DNA of 64,000 nucleotides, taken from an uncultured Bacteroidia bacterium. GTDB taxonomy: Bacteria; Bacteroidota; Bacteroidia; Bacteroidales; UBA932. Position numbers and translations under genes: made by a program. The notes beneath the pieces were generated by a model that was given only the letters and a program-made list of their open reading frames with translations, did not search any database and had not been told where the DNA came from. The stretch lies in the NCBI GenBank assembly GCA_902774155.1, contig CACYHF010000003.1:1-64000 (forward strand), written 5' to 3'. This document shows positions 43,705 through 52,221 of this stretch, piece by piece (the stretch's first letter is position 1; each line of letters opens with the position of its first letter).

Positions 43705-45500
43705 AGCTGAGAAAATTCATTCCCCTGATTCCGGCCGCGCTCATCCTGGGGTCCCTCCTGTTCCCTTCCGGCTGCGCCAATACCACCACGCCCCCTACCG
43801 GCGGGCCCAAGGACACCATTCCTCCCATCATCACCAAGGTGTTCCCGCTGCCCGGAACGGTGAATGTGGATGTGCACAAGACCAAACTCCGCTTCACGTT
43901 TAACGAGTATGTGAAGATCAAGGACGCCAACAGCGTGTACCTGTCTCCCCCGCTGGAGAAAAAGCCCAAGGCTACCATCAAGGGTAAATCTGTTGAAGTG
44001 ACCTTCGAGAGCGACCTGGATTCCAACACCACCTATACGCTGGATCTGACCGGCGCCATTGCCGACAACAACGAAGGCAACCTGTTCCCGGGCTACACCC
44101 TGGTATTCTCCACCGGTCCGGAGATCGACTCTCTGTGTGTCACCGGTGTGGTGCAGGACTGCAACACCCTCAAACCCATGAAGGGCATCACGGTGATGCT
44201 GTACAAGGACCAGGCCGATTCCGCCGTGTTCCTGAAACGTCCGGTGGCGGCCGGTAAGACGGACGACTGGGGCTTTTTCAGCCTGCGCAACATCCAGGAT
44301 ACCGTGTACCGCGTCTATGCCGTGAAGGACGAAAACAACAACAACAAATACGATCCGGAAACCGAGAAGATCGCTTTCCTGGACTCGCTCTTCCGCCCCA
44401 AACTGGTGTATAACGACACCCTGTACGAGTTCAAGAAGTTCGATATGAAGGACACGGCCCTGTGCCTGGCCCGTGATGCCGAACTGGAGCTGAACCTGTT
44501 CCGGGAGCGCCCCACCAAGCAGTATATCGTGAAGAAGGAGCGCGTGGGGGTCCGTACGGCATACCTTACGTTCATGGCCTCTGACGCCGTTGTGCACGAT
44601 ATGCGCATCCGGGGTCTGCCACGGGAGAAACTCATTTCCCAGTTCAACCTGCAGCGGGACTCCTTGGAGCTGTGGGTGAACGACCAGCGCAAGATGCCGG
44701 ACACCCTGCAACTGGTGATCAACTACGACAAGACGGATACCACCGGCAAGCTCAAGGCTACGGAGGAGACGGTGAAACTGGTGATCACCAAGGAACTGCG
44801 GGCCGAACTGATGAAGAAGGAGTCCAGTTCCAAAAACCGCAAGCACGAAGATACCATAGCGGTAATGACCACCAAGGCCGATCCCACCACGGTGGAACAC
44901 TATGGCTATGAGATTGAGTTCAAATACCCGCTCATTGAAGCGGCCTGGGATTCGCTCCGTTTCCGGAGCGTGAATCCCCGTCAGCAGGAAGCTAAAGGGA
45001 AGGTGCGGGTGGTACAGGATTCCACCAATCTGCGCCATTTCAACATCTACCCGGAGGAAAAACTGATGGTGGGATACGACTATTACCTGAAAATTCCCCA
45101 TCGGCGTTTCCGGGATGTAAACGGCTACTACAACGACAGTACGGAGCTGAAGGTAACCCTTCCTACGGACGAGAAGCTCAGTTCCATCACGCTGGAGCTA
45201 TCCAACGTACATCAGAAGTATATCGTGGATCTGCTCACCGAGAAACGGGACAAGGTTGTGCTCTCCTTTATTGTGGACAAGGACGGAAGTCTGGTTTTCC
45301 CTTACCTGAAGGCAGGCATCTACTGTATCCGGATCACGGAGGACATCAATCGGAACAACCTGGTGGATACCGGCGTGTTGCTGGAACACCGGCAACCGGA
45401 GAAGGTGCGTTTCTTCAAGGTGGACGGACAGCCGCTCATCAAGGTGCTGGAGAAGGCGGAGATGGTGTGGAAAATTGATATGGAGGAGATGTTCCGATGA
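43701..45500 (+). CDS. Ig-like (SbsA type, Big_5) domain lipoprotein
   Basis: 599 residues. The signal peptide ends LFPSGC (Cys25), followed by a TPPTGGPKDTIPP tether. Residues about 40-140 form an SbsA Ig-like domain (FTFNEYVKIKDANSVYLSPP, TTYTLDLTGAIADNNEGN), then a carboxypeptidase-regulatory-like segment (VTGVVQDCNTLKPMKGITVML) with YDPETEK, and a long beta-rich C-terminal part. Such proteins in Bacteroidota are outer-membrane lipoproteins of unknown function. Located between relA/spoT and an outer-membrane barrel candidate with 4-base overlaps on both sides. Confidence 0.82.
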   Translation: MKLRKFIPLIPAALILGSLLFPSGCANTTTPPTGGPKDTIPPIITKVFPLPGTVNVDVHKTKLRFTFNEYVKIKDANSVYLSPPLEKKPKATIKGKSVEVTFESDLDSNTTYTLDLTGAIADNNEGNLFPGYTLVFSTGPEIDSLCVTGVVQDCNTLKPMKGITVMLYKDQADSAVFLKRPVAAGKTDDWGFFSLRNIQDTVYRVYAVKDENNNNKYDPETEKIAFLDSLFRPKLVYNDTLYEFKKFDMKDTALCLARDAELELNLFRERPTKQYIVKKERVGVRTAYLTFMASDAVVHDMRIRGLPREKLISQFNLQRDSLELWVNDQRKMPDTLQLVINYDKTDTTGKLKATEETVKLVITKELRAELMKKESSSKNRKHEDTIAVMTTKADPTTVEHYGYEIEFKYPLIEAAWDSLRFRSVNPRQQEAKGKVRVVQDSTNLRHFNIYPEEKLMVGYDYYLKIPHRRFRDVNGYYNDSTELKVTLPTDEKLSSITLELSNVHQKYIVDLLTEKRDKVVLSFIVDKDGSLVFPYLKAGIYCIRITEDINRNNLVDTGVLLEHRQPEKVRFFKVDGQPLIKVLEKAEMVWKIDMEEMFR

Positions 45501-46357
45501 AAAAGTGCCTGCTCATAACAGCCTTTCTGTTCACCTGCTTCCTTTCAAAGGCCCAGGTGAACCTGGAGGCGGAGTTCTTCTCCCTGCCGGATACGGTAAC
45601 CAATGAATATCTGGACAGCGTTTCCATCAAGGTCCAGAAACCCAACGATTACTGGATGGTGGGCGTGTATGGCGGGGCATCGCTCCATTTCGGCTACTTC
45701 AATCCTTCCCGGCTCATTGAGCCGATGTTCCAGTATCCGGTGTACGGTTTTTCCGTGGTGCGTCATTTCACTATGTTCGGCATTTATCCCAATATGGGTT
45801 TTGAATTGGGCGCCCAGATGAATTACGAGGGCTATCAGTACAAGGCCAATAAGGAAACCGGATACCGTGCCGTGGAATCGGGCGCATACAAGGCCATGAT
45901 CAAAACGCCGGAAGCCTATATCCTGTCCCATTTCCACATCGATGCGGGTGAGTATTTCAAGTTCATCGCCAAGGTGGGTCTGTACGGCGGTTATCGCACC
46001 CAAATCCACCGTGTTTTGGACGATGATTATGCCGATGTCCCCTTTTACCAGGAGTATGTGGACAAGTTCCGCGACTATGACAAGCGTTGGACTTACGGCT
46101 TGCAGGGCGGCGTGGGCTTCGGCATTATGGTGAATCCCGTTGAGTTCCACGTCAACGTTCAGATCAAATGGGGCTGGAACTCTTTCTGGCAGCCGGATTC
46201 GGCCAGCCAGTTCTATTATCGCTTCGGCTATCCGCTGGACGGAGCCATTACCTTTGGCGTGTATTATCAACTCACGCCCCGTCACGGGCACAGTGGAGCG
46301 CAACTGCGCAAACTGGCCCGGAAGATGGTGGAAGAACAGCTACAGAACCATGAATAA
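45497..46357 (+). CDS. Secreted protein, probable outer-membrane beta-barrel
   Basis: 286 residues with a signal peptide (about 1-19, LLITAFLFTCFLSKAQ). Alternating-residue beta strands with many aromatic residues are seen (FQYPVYGFSVVRHFTMFG, GAQMNYEGYQYKANKE, FYYRFGYPLDGAITFGVYYQL), which fits a small outer-membrane barrel. It ends with a basic helix (RKLARKMVEEQLQNHE) rather than an aromatic residue. Overlaps the Ig-like lipoprotein by 4 bases and ispG by 8 bases. No family assigned; a partner role for the lipoprotein is a reasonable guess. Confidence 0.68.
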   Translation: MKKCLLITAFLFTCFLSKAQVNLEAEFFSLPDTVTNEYLDSVSIKVQKPNDYWMVGVYGGASLHFGYFNPSRLIEPMFQYPVYGFSVVRHFTMFGIYPNMGFELGAQMNYEGYQYKANKETGYRAVESGAYKAMIKTPEAYILSHFHIDAGEYFKFIAKVGLYGGYRTQIHRVLDDDYADVPFYQEYVDKFRDYDKRWTYGLQGGVGFGIMVNPVEFHVNVQIKWGWNSFWQPDSASQFYYRFGYPLDGAITFGVYYQLTPRHGHSGAQLRKLARKMVEEQLQNHE

Positions 46358-47651
46358 ACCCTTGGAAACCCGGACCGTCCGCGTGGGCGACGTCCTCATC
46401 GGCAGCGGCCATCCCATCGTGGTCCAGACTATGTGCAATACCCATACGGCCGATGTGGCCGCCACGCTGGCCCAGTGCCGCCGCCTGGCAGCGGCCGGCT
46501 CGCAGCTGATCCGCATTACGGTCCCCTCTCTATCGGACGTGGAGCCTTTGCGGCAAATCCACGATACGCTGCGTTCGGAGGGCATTTCCGTGCCCCTGGT
46601 GGCCGATATCCACTTCTCGGCCGAGGTAGCTATGGCAGTGGTGCCGGTGGTGGAGAAAATCCGCATCAATCCCGGTAATTTCCATCCGGACCATTCGAAG
46701 GCCCGCGTGCTTTTCGGCCAGTTCCTGAAGCGCTGCAAGCAGTACGACCGGGCCATCCGGATCGGCCTGAATCACGGGTCCCTGGGCAAGTATATTGTGG
46801 AGAAGTATGGCAATACCCCGCAGGCCATGGCGCTTGCCGCCCTGGAGTGGGTGGAGATGTGCATAGAGGCCGATTTCTACAATGTGGTGGTGTCGCTGAA
46901 GGCATCCAATACCGTGGTGATGGTGCAGGCGTACCGGGAACTGGCGCGTCTGATGCAGGAGCGCGGCGTGGTATTTCCCCTGCACGTGGGCGTGACGGAG
47001 GCCGGCAACGGCGACAGCGGCCGCATCAAGAGCTGCGTGGCCATTTCCACGCTGCTGCAGGAAGGAATCGGCAATACCATCCGGGTTTCCCTTACCGAAG
47101 ATCCGGAGAAAGAAATTCCCGTAGCGCAGTATCTGGCCAACCGGTATGGGATGCCCGGTCAAGCCGGGCATGACGGGCAGCGTCACCCCCGACTTGATCG
47201 GGGGGCTCTGAGTGAGCGGGAAGAGACCATCCTGAAGGCGGCGTGTGACTGGGGCGCTCCCCTGCTGAACCACCAGGTGGACGATATCCCGCTGGAGGAT
47301 ACATACCTGAAGGATGAAATTATGCAGGCTTGCCGGCGGCGTTTTTATAAGCCGGAATACATTGCCTGCCCGGGCTGCGGCCGCACGCTCTACAATCTGG
47401 AAGAGACCTTCAACCGGGTGAAGGAAGCCACGGCCGGTTTCAAGGATGTGGTCATTGCCGTGATGGGCTGCATTGTGAACGGCCCCGGCGAAATGGCCGA
47501 TGCCGACTATGGCTATGTGGGCGAAGGCGCCGGCAAGGTGACCTTGTACCGTAAAAAAGAACCAGTCCTCCGGCACATACCAGAGGACGAAGCTATTGAT
47601 AAGCTCATTGAGCTTATCAATAGCGATAGTGTTTCACGTCTGGGGGACTAA
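46350..47651 (+). CDS. ispG: (E)-4-hydroxy-3-methylbut-2-enyl-diphosphate synthase IspG, shortened and carrying a palindromic insert
   Basis: 433-residue Fe-S enzyme of the MEP isoprenoid pathway. The N-terminal TIM barrel (about 1-265; VQTMCNTHTAD, RITVPS, IRINPGNF) and the C-terminal 4Fe-4S domain (CPGCGRT near 340, MGCIVNGPGEMADADYGYVG near 371) are intact. Known Bacteroidota enzymes are long (around 610 residues) with an extra A* domain between these parts. Here most of A* is missing and residues about 268-285 (GMPGQAGHDGQRHPRLDRG) are encoded by two DNA palindromes. The last codons and stop come from a second repeat. Start at 46350 (MNKPLE); ATGs further upstream lie inside the preceding gene. 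Last gene of the ligA operon. Confidence 0.93.
   Translation: MNKPLETRTVRVGDVLIGSGHPIVVQTMCNTHTADVAATLAQCRRLAAAGSQLIRITVPSLSDVEPLRQIHDTLRSEGISVPLVADIHFSAEVAMAVVPVVEKIRINPGNFHPDHSKARVLFGQFLKRCKQYDRAIRIGLNHGSLGKYIVEKYGNTPQAMALAALEWVEMCIEADFYNVVVSLKASNTVVMVQAYRELARLMQERGVVFPLHVGVTEAGNGDSGRIKSCVAISTLLQEGIGNTIRVSLTEDPEKEIPVAQYLANRYGMPGQAGHDGQRHPRLDRGALSEREETILKAACDWGAPLLNHQVDDIPLEDTYLKDEIMQACRRRFYKPEYIACPGCGRTLYNLEETFNRVKEATAGFKDVVIAVMGCIVNGPGEMADADYGYVGEGAGKVTLYRKKEPVLRHIPEDEAIDKLIELINSDSVSRLGD
47151..47204 (+). repeat. Double palindrome inserted in frame in ispG
   Basis: ATGCCCGG (47151-47158), loop TCAAG, CCGGGCAT (47164-47171), then a 14 base spacer and CCCCCGA (47186-47192), loop CTTGA, TCGGGGG (47198-47204). 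The two loops are complementary to each other. The encoded peptide is not part of the IspG fold; on the other strand it reads like the MPGLTGHP-type peptide seen for dispersed palindromic repeats. Confidence 0.85.
47592..47624 (+). other. 15-bp perfect inverted repeat in the ispG 3' end
   Basis: GCTATTGATAAGCTC (47592-47606), loop ATT, GAGCTTATCAATAGC (47610-47624). It lies within codons for AIDKLIELINS, 25 bases before the stop codon. Confidence 0.85.
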
Positions 47652-47661
47652 TCCCCCAGAC
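47638..47661 (+). other. 10-bp perfect hairpin enclosing the ispG stop codon
   Basis: GTCTGGGGGA (47638-47647), loop CTAA (TAA is the stop, 47649-47651), TCCCCCAGAC (47652-47661). Confidence 0.85.
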
Positions 47662-47682
47662 CCCCTGGGTCGCTTCGCTCCG
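47640..47682 (+). repeat. 43 base interspersed palindromic repeat, copy B
   Basis: Matches 5231-5273 (other strand) at 40 of 43 positions. It overlaps the ispG 3' end and provides the codons for the final Leu-Gly-Asp and the TAA stop. A further short stem CGCTT / AAGCG lies at its end (47671-47688). Confidence 0.85.
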
Positions 47683-47688
47683 TAAGCG

Positions 47689-48357
47689 CTAGTCAGGCAA
47701 AATGGCTAGAATGGATTCGACTGCTTTTACTTTGTCGCCTACCTGGACTTTAACATCGGCATCCAGGGGGACGAAGAGGTCTATGCGGGAGCCGAATTTG
47801 ATGACGCCGCACTGGTCGCCTCTGTATTCTATCTTTCCCGGCTCACTGTAGCACACGATGCGGCGGGCGAAGGTACCGGCAATCTGCTTGAAGAATACTT
47901 CCCCGTGTTCGTTTACCATACAGGTGGAGGAATGCTCGTTCAGTTCCGACGACTTGGGATGGAAGGCCAGCAGGTACTTTCCCGGATGGTATTTGTAATA
48001 GCTTACCTTGCCGGTGATGGGCCAGAAATTACAGTGCACATCGAAAAAATCCATATACACGGAAATCTGGATGCAGTCCTTTTTCAGGTACTCCTTCTCA
48101 AAGGTCTTTTCCACAATCACCACCTTTCCATCTGCCACTGAAGTTACCAGATGGGTATTTTCGGCCTGGGGGGCTTCCCGGTTGGGCACCCGGAAGAACC
48201 AGGTGATGAAGGCCATGAAAATAATCAGGATGCTGCACAGCGGAATGTTCAGCCACAGGGGCGTAAAACGGGCGGCCAGGAAGATGAGCACGGCGCAGAT
48301 GCACCAGCTTACCAGGATGGTACCGTAGGAATCGTTGTCTATCTTAATCCAGTTCAT
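47689..48357 (-). CDS. psd: Phosphatidylserine decarboxylase (short, archaeal-like type)
   Basis: 222-residue membrane-bound enzyme making phosphatidylethanolamine. Two N-terminal spans (about 12-50) anchor it. The C-terminal GVIKFGSRIDLFVP holds the Gly-Ser where self-cleavage gives the pyruvoyl group (this type uses GS instead of LGST), and VYMDFFDVHCNFWPITG is the family core. Last gene of rsfS-ftsH-cdsA-psd, 3 bases after cdsA, fitting consecutive steps of phospholipid synthesis. Convergent with ispG. Confidence 0.94.
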   Translation of the reverse strand: MNWIKIDNDSYGTILVSWCICAVLIFLAARFTPLWLNIPLCSILIIFMAFITWFFRVPNREAPQAENTHLVTSVADGKVVIVEKTFEKEYLKKDCIQISVYMDFFDVHCNFWPITGKVSYYKYHPGKYLLAFHPKSSELNEHSSTCMVNEHGEVFFKQIAGTFARRIVCYSEPGKIEYRGDQCGVIKFGSRIDLFVPLDADVKVQVGDKVKAVESILAILPD

Positions 48358-48360
48358 AGG

Positions 48361-49191
48361 CTAAACCAAGTGCAGAAGAAGCAAATAGATGTATCCCGTG
48401 GGAATGGCGAAAAGGGCGCTGTCGAAGCGGTCCATCAGTCCGCCGTGACCGGGGATGATGTTACCGGAATCCTTCACGCCGGCCGCCCGTTTCCACAGGG
48501 ATTCGAAGAGGTCGCCGAACACGCCCATCACATTCATGAGGGCCGATACAATAAGGCAGTGCCAAATGGGGAAAGTGAACAGTCCGGTCCAGTGAAGGAT
48601 GGCGCCAGTGAGAAGGGCTGTAAGCAGGCCGCCCCAGAAGCCGGCCCAGGATTTCTTGGGCGAAATGGACGGGCACAGCTTCTTGCTCCAGGACTTCTGG
48701 CCCAGCAGCATACCGAAACAATACGCACCTACGTCCGAAGCCCAGATAATGCAGAAGAAGGCCAGCATAAGGAGACCGCTGAATTCCCCATTCCGGCACA
48801 CGACGGCATTGGAAAGGGCCAGCGGCAGGGCGATGTATACCAGTCCGGCATACAGGAAACCGGTTTTAAGGAAATCCGTATGGTCTTTCCGGAGAATGGA
48901 TTTTACCATAAGCGCCAGGACGCAGAGGATGGCAAAACCCACCCGCCAGGCTTTGTGCCCGCAGAAGAAATCCTCATTGGCGAGCAGGAAGAATGCAACT
49001 CCTATGGCAATGGCGGCCGCTTGGAGGTCTTTCCAGGAATTCCCCATGGTCATCTTGTAGAACTCATACAACATGACGCCCGTAATGAAGGCGAAGAGAA
49101 TGACGTAGAGGGTTTCATAAAAAAGAAGTCCTCCCAGCATCACTGCCAGGAAGAGGACTCCGAATATGCTCCGCTTGACGGTACTGTTCAT
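48361..49191 (-). CDS. cdsA: Phosphatidate cytidylyltransferase CdsA
   Basis: 276-residue integral membrane enzyme that makes CDP-diacylglycerol. About eight spans; the C-terminal signature is KDSGNIIPGHGGLMDRFDS (about 241-259), the conserved PGHGG-x-x-DR-x-D. A 4-base overlap with the ftsH stop and a 3-base gap to psd place it in the rsfS-ftsH-cdsA-psd operon. Confidence 0.95.
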   Translation of the reverse strand: MNSTVKRSIFGVLFLAVMLGGLLFYETLYVILFAFITGVMLYEFYKMTMGNSWKDLQAAAIAIGVAFFLLANEDFFCGHKAWRVGFAILCVLALMVKSILRKDHTDFLKTGFLYAGLVYIALPLALSNAVVCRNGEFSGLLMLAFFCIIWASDVGAYCFGMLLGQKSWSKKLCPSISPKKSWAGFWGGLLTALLTGAILHWTGLFTFPIWHCLIVSALMNVMGVFGDLFESLWKRAAGVKDSGNIIPGHGGLMDRFDSALFAIPTGYIYLLLLHLV

Positions 49192-51128
49192 GCCTCAGGC
49201 TTTTCTTCTGTGGGGAATTGGTCGTCGGCCGCGGGTTTCACCTTGGGCCCCAGGACCTTTTCTATATCTTCTGCAAAGATAACTTCTTTTTCCAAAAGGA
49301 GTGCACCCAGGTGCATGAATTCTTCCTTATGGTCTTCGATGAGCTTACGCGTGCGCTCGTGCACCTGTTGGACAATGGCTTTCACCTCCTGATCCATCAG
49401 TTCGGCGGTTTTCTCCGAATAGGGCTTTACCAGGTTGTAGCCCCGGGCGCCGGACGAGTCGTAGAAGCTCAGGGCTCCCACCTTTTCGCTCATGCCATAA
49501 TACTGCACCATGGCATAAGCCATTCCGGTCATGCGTTCCAAGTCGTTCAGGGCACCGGTGGAAGGTTCTCCGTTCAGGATTTCTTCGGCCACACGGCCAC
49601 CCAGGAGCATACTCATCTGGTCCAGCATCACGCTCTTGGACCAGTTCTTACGCTCTTCGGGCAGGCTCCAGGTGAGGCCCAGCGCCTTGCCGCGCGGGAT
49701 AATGCTCACCTTAAATACAGGGTCTGCGTACGGGAGCAGCCAGCCCACCAGGGCGTGACCGGCCTCGTGATACGCGGTGGTGCGTTTTTCGGCCGGGGTC
49801 ATGATGGTGTTGGACTTGCGTTCCAGGCCGCCGATGATACGGTCTACCGCATCCAGGAAGTCCTGCTGCATCACTTTCTCGTGATTGCGGCGGGCGGCGG
49901 TGAGAGCGGCCTCGTTGCACACGTTGGCAATATCGGCCCCGGAGAAACCGGGCGTGTGCTTGGCCATAAACGCTACGTCGAAGTCGTCACCCAACTTGAT
50001 GTTGCGCAGGTGTACCTTGAAGATTTCCTCGCGCTCCTTGAGCTCCGGCAGCTCCACGTGGATCTGGCGGTCGAAGCGGCCGGCGCGCATAAGCGCCTGG
50101 TCCAGGATATCGGCCCGGTTGGTGGCGGCCAAAACAATGACGCCGCTGTTGGTGCCGAAGCCGTCCATTTCCGTAAGCAACTGGTTCAGCGTGTTTTCAC
50201 GCTCATCGTTGGAGGAGAAGCCGCCGTTCTTGGCACGGGCGCGGCCCACGGCGTCAATTTCGTCGATGAACACGATGCAAGGGGCTTTCTCCTTGGCCTG
50301 GCGGAAGAGATCGCGCACGCGGGAGGCACCTACGCCCACGAACATTTCCACGAAGTCGGAGCCGCTGATGCTGAAGAAAGGCACGTTGGCCTCCCCTGCC
50401 ACGGCTTTGGCCAGGAGGGTCTTACCCGTTCCGGGAGGGCCTACCAGGAGGGCGCCCTTGGGGATTTTGCCGCCCAGGGCCGTGTATTTCTGCGGATTCT
50501 TGAGGAAATCCACAATCTCCATCACTTCTTCCTTGGCGCCGTACAGGCCGGCCACGTCCTTGAACGTGACCTTCACATCGTTCTTATCGGCTTCACGCGT
50601 ATTGGCCTTGCCGGCATTGAAGGGATTCATCCCGCCGCCACCGCCCGGGCCGCCCATCCCGCGGTTCATCCCGCGGAACATCAGTACCCAGAAGACGATG
50701 AGGATCAGGAGCGGGAGAATCATTTGCATTATATCGCTCCAGATGTGGTCTTCGTTTTTGATGACCACCTTGAATTGTTCAACGGGCGTGAGCTGGGCGT
50801 TCAGGGCCTCGAAAGTGGTTTCGGGGTCGAATTTGCTGGAGACCAGGAAGTAGAAATGCGGCGGACGGCCGGGAGGATTGCCGCCGGGGAACAGATCCGT
50901 GTATTTGGCCAGTTTCTCCGGACGGATTTTGACCTCGCCTTTGTAGTCGTTGCGGACAAAACTGATTTCGGCCACGTCACCTTCGCGGATCATGGTCTGC
51001 ACCTGGGGCCATTCAATCTTTTCCGGGGCCGAATTCCGCTGGTTGTTGAACAGCAGATACCCGATGCCGATGAGGATCAGGAAGTATATCCAGGAAAGAT
51101 TGAAAGTGATTTTCTTCTTTTCTGCCAT
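49188..51128 (-). CDS. ftsH: ATP-dependent zinc metalloprotease FtsH
   Basis: 646-residue membrane protease. Two N-terminal spans flank a periplasmic domain, followed by the AAA+ module (Walker A GPPGTGKT near 230, Walker [15 protein letters not shown] region) and the M41 zinc protease with HEAGH near 455. A short Gly-rich linker ([14 protein letters not shown]) follows the second span. Degrades membrane and regulatory proteins. Downstream of rsfS with no gap. Confidence 0.97.
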   Translation of the reverse strand: MAEKKKITFNLSWIYFLILIGIGYLLFNNQRNSAPEKIEWPQVQTMIREGDVAEISFVRNDYKGEVKIRPEKLAKYTDLFPGGNPPGRPPHFYFLVSSKFDPETTFEALNAQLTPVEQFKVVIKNEDHIWSDIMQMILPLLILIVFWVLMFRGMNRGMGGPGGGGGMNPFNAGKANTREADKNDVKVTFKDVAGLYGAKEEVMEIVDFLKNPQKYTALGGKIPKGALLVGPPGTGKTLLAKAVAGEANVPFFSISGSDFVEMFVGVGASRVRDLFRQAKEKAPCIVFIDEIDAVGRARAKNGGFSSNDERENTLNQLLTEMDGFGTNSGVIVLAATNRADILDQALMRAGRFDRQIHVELPELKEREEIFKVHLRNIKLGDDFDVAFMAKHTPGFSGADIANVCNEAALTAARRNHEKVMQQDFLDAVDRIIGGLERKSNTIMTPAEKRTTAYHEAGHALVGWLLPYADPVFKVSIIPRGKALGLTWSLPEERKNWSKSVMLDQMSMLLGGRVAEEILNGEPSTGALNDLERMTGMAYAMVQYYGMSEKVGALSFYDSSGARGYNLVKPYSEKTAELMDQEVKAIVQQVHERTRKLIEDHKEEFMHLGALLLEKEVIFAEDIEKVLGPKVKPAADDQFPTEEKPEA

Positions 51129-51509
51129 TTATTCTTCTGTTTTAACGGCCCGTTTGGCCGCGCTGCGCTCCTTGTACTCCTTCCGGGGAACATCGGCCCA
51201 GAGGTCTTCCAGGCGATAGAAATCCCGGTATTCTTTCAGGAAGATGTGCACCACGATGTTCCCGTAGTCCTGGATGATCCAGAAATTGTTGCCTTCTCCC
51301 TGCGAGCGATAGAGCGTGTGTCCTTCTTCTTTCATTTTCTCCGCAACGTTGTCTGCTATGGCGCCCACCTGGGTGGTGTTGGAGCCGTCGCACACCACGA
51401 AAAAGTCCGTGATGGCGCCGTCTATCCTGCGCAAATCCAGCGAGACCACATGCTGGCCTTTCTTGTCGTAGATGGCATCGGCCAGGAGCCGAAGATCATG
51501 CGTAATCAT
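51129..51509 (-). CDS. rsfS: Ribosomal silencing factor RsfS
   Basis: 126-residue protein of the RsfS/DUF143/Iojap family that binds L14 and blocks subunit joining in starvation. Core motifs are GAITDFFVVCDGSNTTQVGA (family: DYFVI-x-G-x-S-x-x-Q-V-x-A) and WIIQDYGNIVVHIF with the conserved D-Y-x-N-I-V-V-H. The tail is basic and acidic. First gene of the ftsH-cdsA-psd operon, driven by the promoter at 51567-51536. Confidence 0.94.
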   Translation of the reverse strand: MITHDLRLLADAIYDKKGQHVVSLDLRRIDGAITDFFVVCDGSNTTQVGAIADNVAEKMKEEGHTLYRSQGEGNNFWIIQDYGNIVVHIFLKEYRDFYRLEDLWADVPRKEYKERSAAKRAVKTEE

Positions 51510-51535
51510 ATTGAATGGTTTTGCTTGCTAATTAT

Positions 51536-51567
51536 CAAAAATAACGCCACTTCCGTGTTCTGCCAAA
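51536..51567 (-). promoter_or_regulatory. Promoter of the rsfS-ftsH-cdsA-psd operon
   Basis: On the minus strand, TTTG (51567-51564), 20 bases, TATTTTTG (51543-51536), with a leader of about 20 bases before the ATG at 51509. Confidence 0.85.
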
Positions 51568-51570
51568 TTG

Positions 51571-52221
51571 TCATGCTTTCCGCATACTTTCGATGGCTTC
51601 AACGGGATTAGCGGCCTTGAAAACGGAGCTGCCGGCCACTAAAATGGAGGCTCCGGCTGCTACCACTTCCGCTGCATTGGCCGGGCCGATACCACCATCA
51701 ACCTCGATAGGAACATCCGGGCGGCCGATACGGTCCAGTTCCGCACGGACGGTACGGATGCGCTCCATGCTTTCCGGGATGAACTTCTGCCCGCCGAAGC
51801 CGGCGAAAACGCTCATGAGCAGCACGAAATCCACTTGTTTCAGGTAAGGGATGATAGCCTGGACCGGGCAGTCGGGATTGATGACCAGGCCGGCCTTCAC
51901 GCCCAGGTTCCGGATTTGCTCCAGGATGGCGCCAGACTGTTCCTGCGCCGTTTCATAATGGAAGCTGATGAGGGCGGCCCCCGCCTTGGCGAAGCGCTCC
52001 ACATACTTTTCCGGGTGTACGATCATCAGGTGCACGTCCAGAGGTTTCCGGGCCTTTTGGGCAATGGCTTCCACTACCGGAAAACCGAAGGAGATATTGG
52101 GCACAAAAGTGCCGTCCATAATGTCCAGATGGAATAAATCGGCGTGCCGGTTCACCAGTTCCACATCCTTTTCCAGATGCAGAAAGTCGGCCGATAAGAT
52201 GGAGGGGGCTATTTGGATCAT
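51571..52221 (-). CDS. rpe: Ribulose-phosphate 3-epimerase
   Basis: 216-residue TIM-barrel enzyme of the pentose phosphate pathway, interconverting ribulose-5-P and xylulose-5-P. IAPSILSADF at the N-terminus, FHLDIMDGTFVPNISFG with metal ligands, the MIVHPEKY region, MSVFAGFGGQKF and IEVDGGIG are all standard. Its start overlaps the pepD stop by 4 bases, so it is co-transcribed with pepD. Confidence 0.96.
   Translation of the reverse strand: MIQIAPSILSADFLHLEKDVELVNRHADLFHLDIMDGTFVPNISFGFPVVEAIAQKARKPLDVHLMIVHPEKYVERFAKAGAALISFHYETAQEQSGAILEQIRNLGVKAGLVINPDCPVQAIIPYLKQVDFVLLMSVFAGFGGQKFIPESMERIRTVRAELDRIGRPDVPIEVDGGIGPANAAEVVAAGASILVAGSSVFKAANPVEAIESMRKA

Noticed and set aside
46530..47576. 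A 348-codon antisense frame across ispG including an MPGLTGHP-type peptide.
   Set aside because: The peptide comes from the palindromic DNA element and the rest is the reverse of ispG. Kept as evidence for the repeat but not as a gene.
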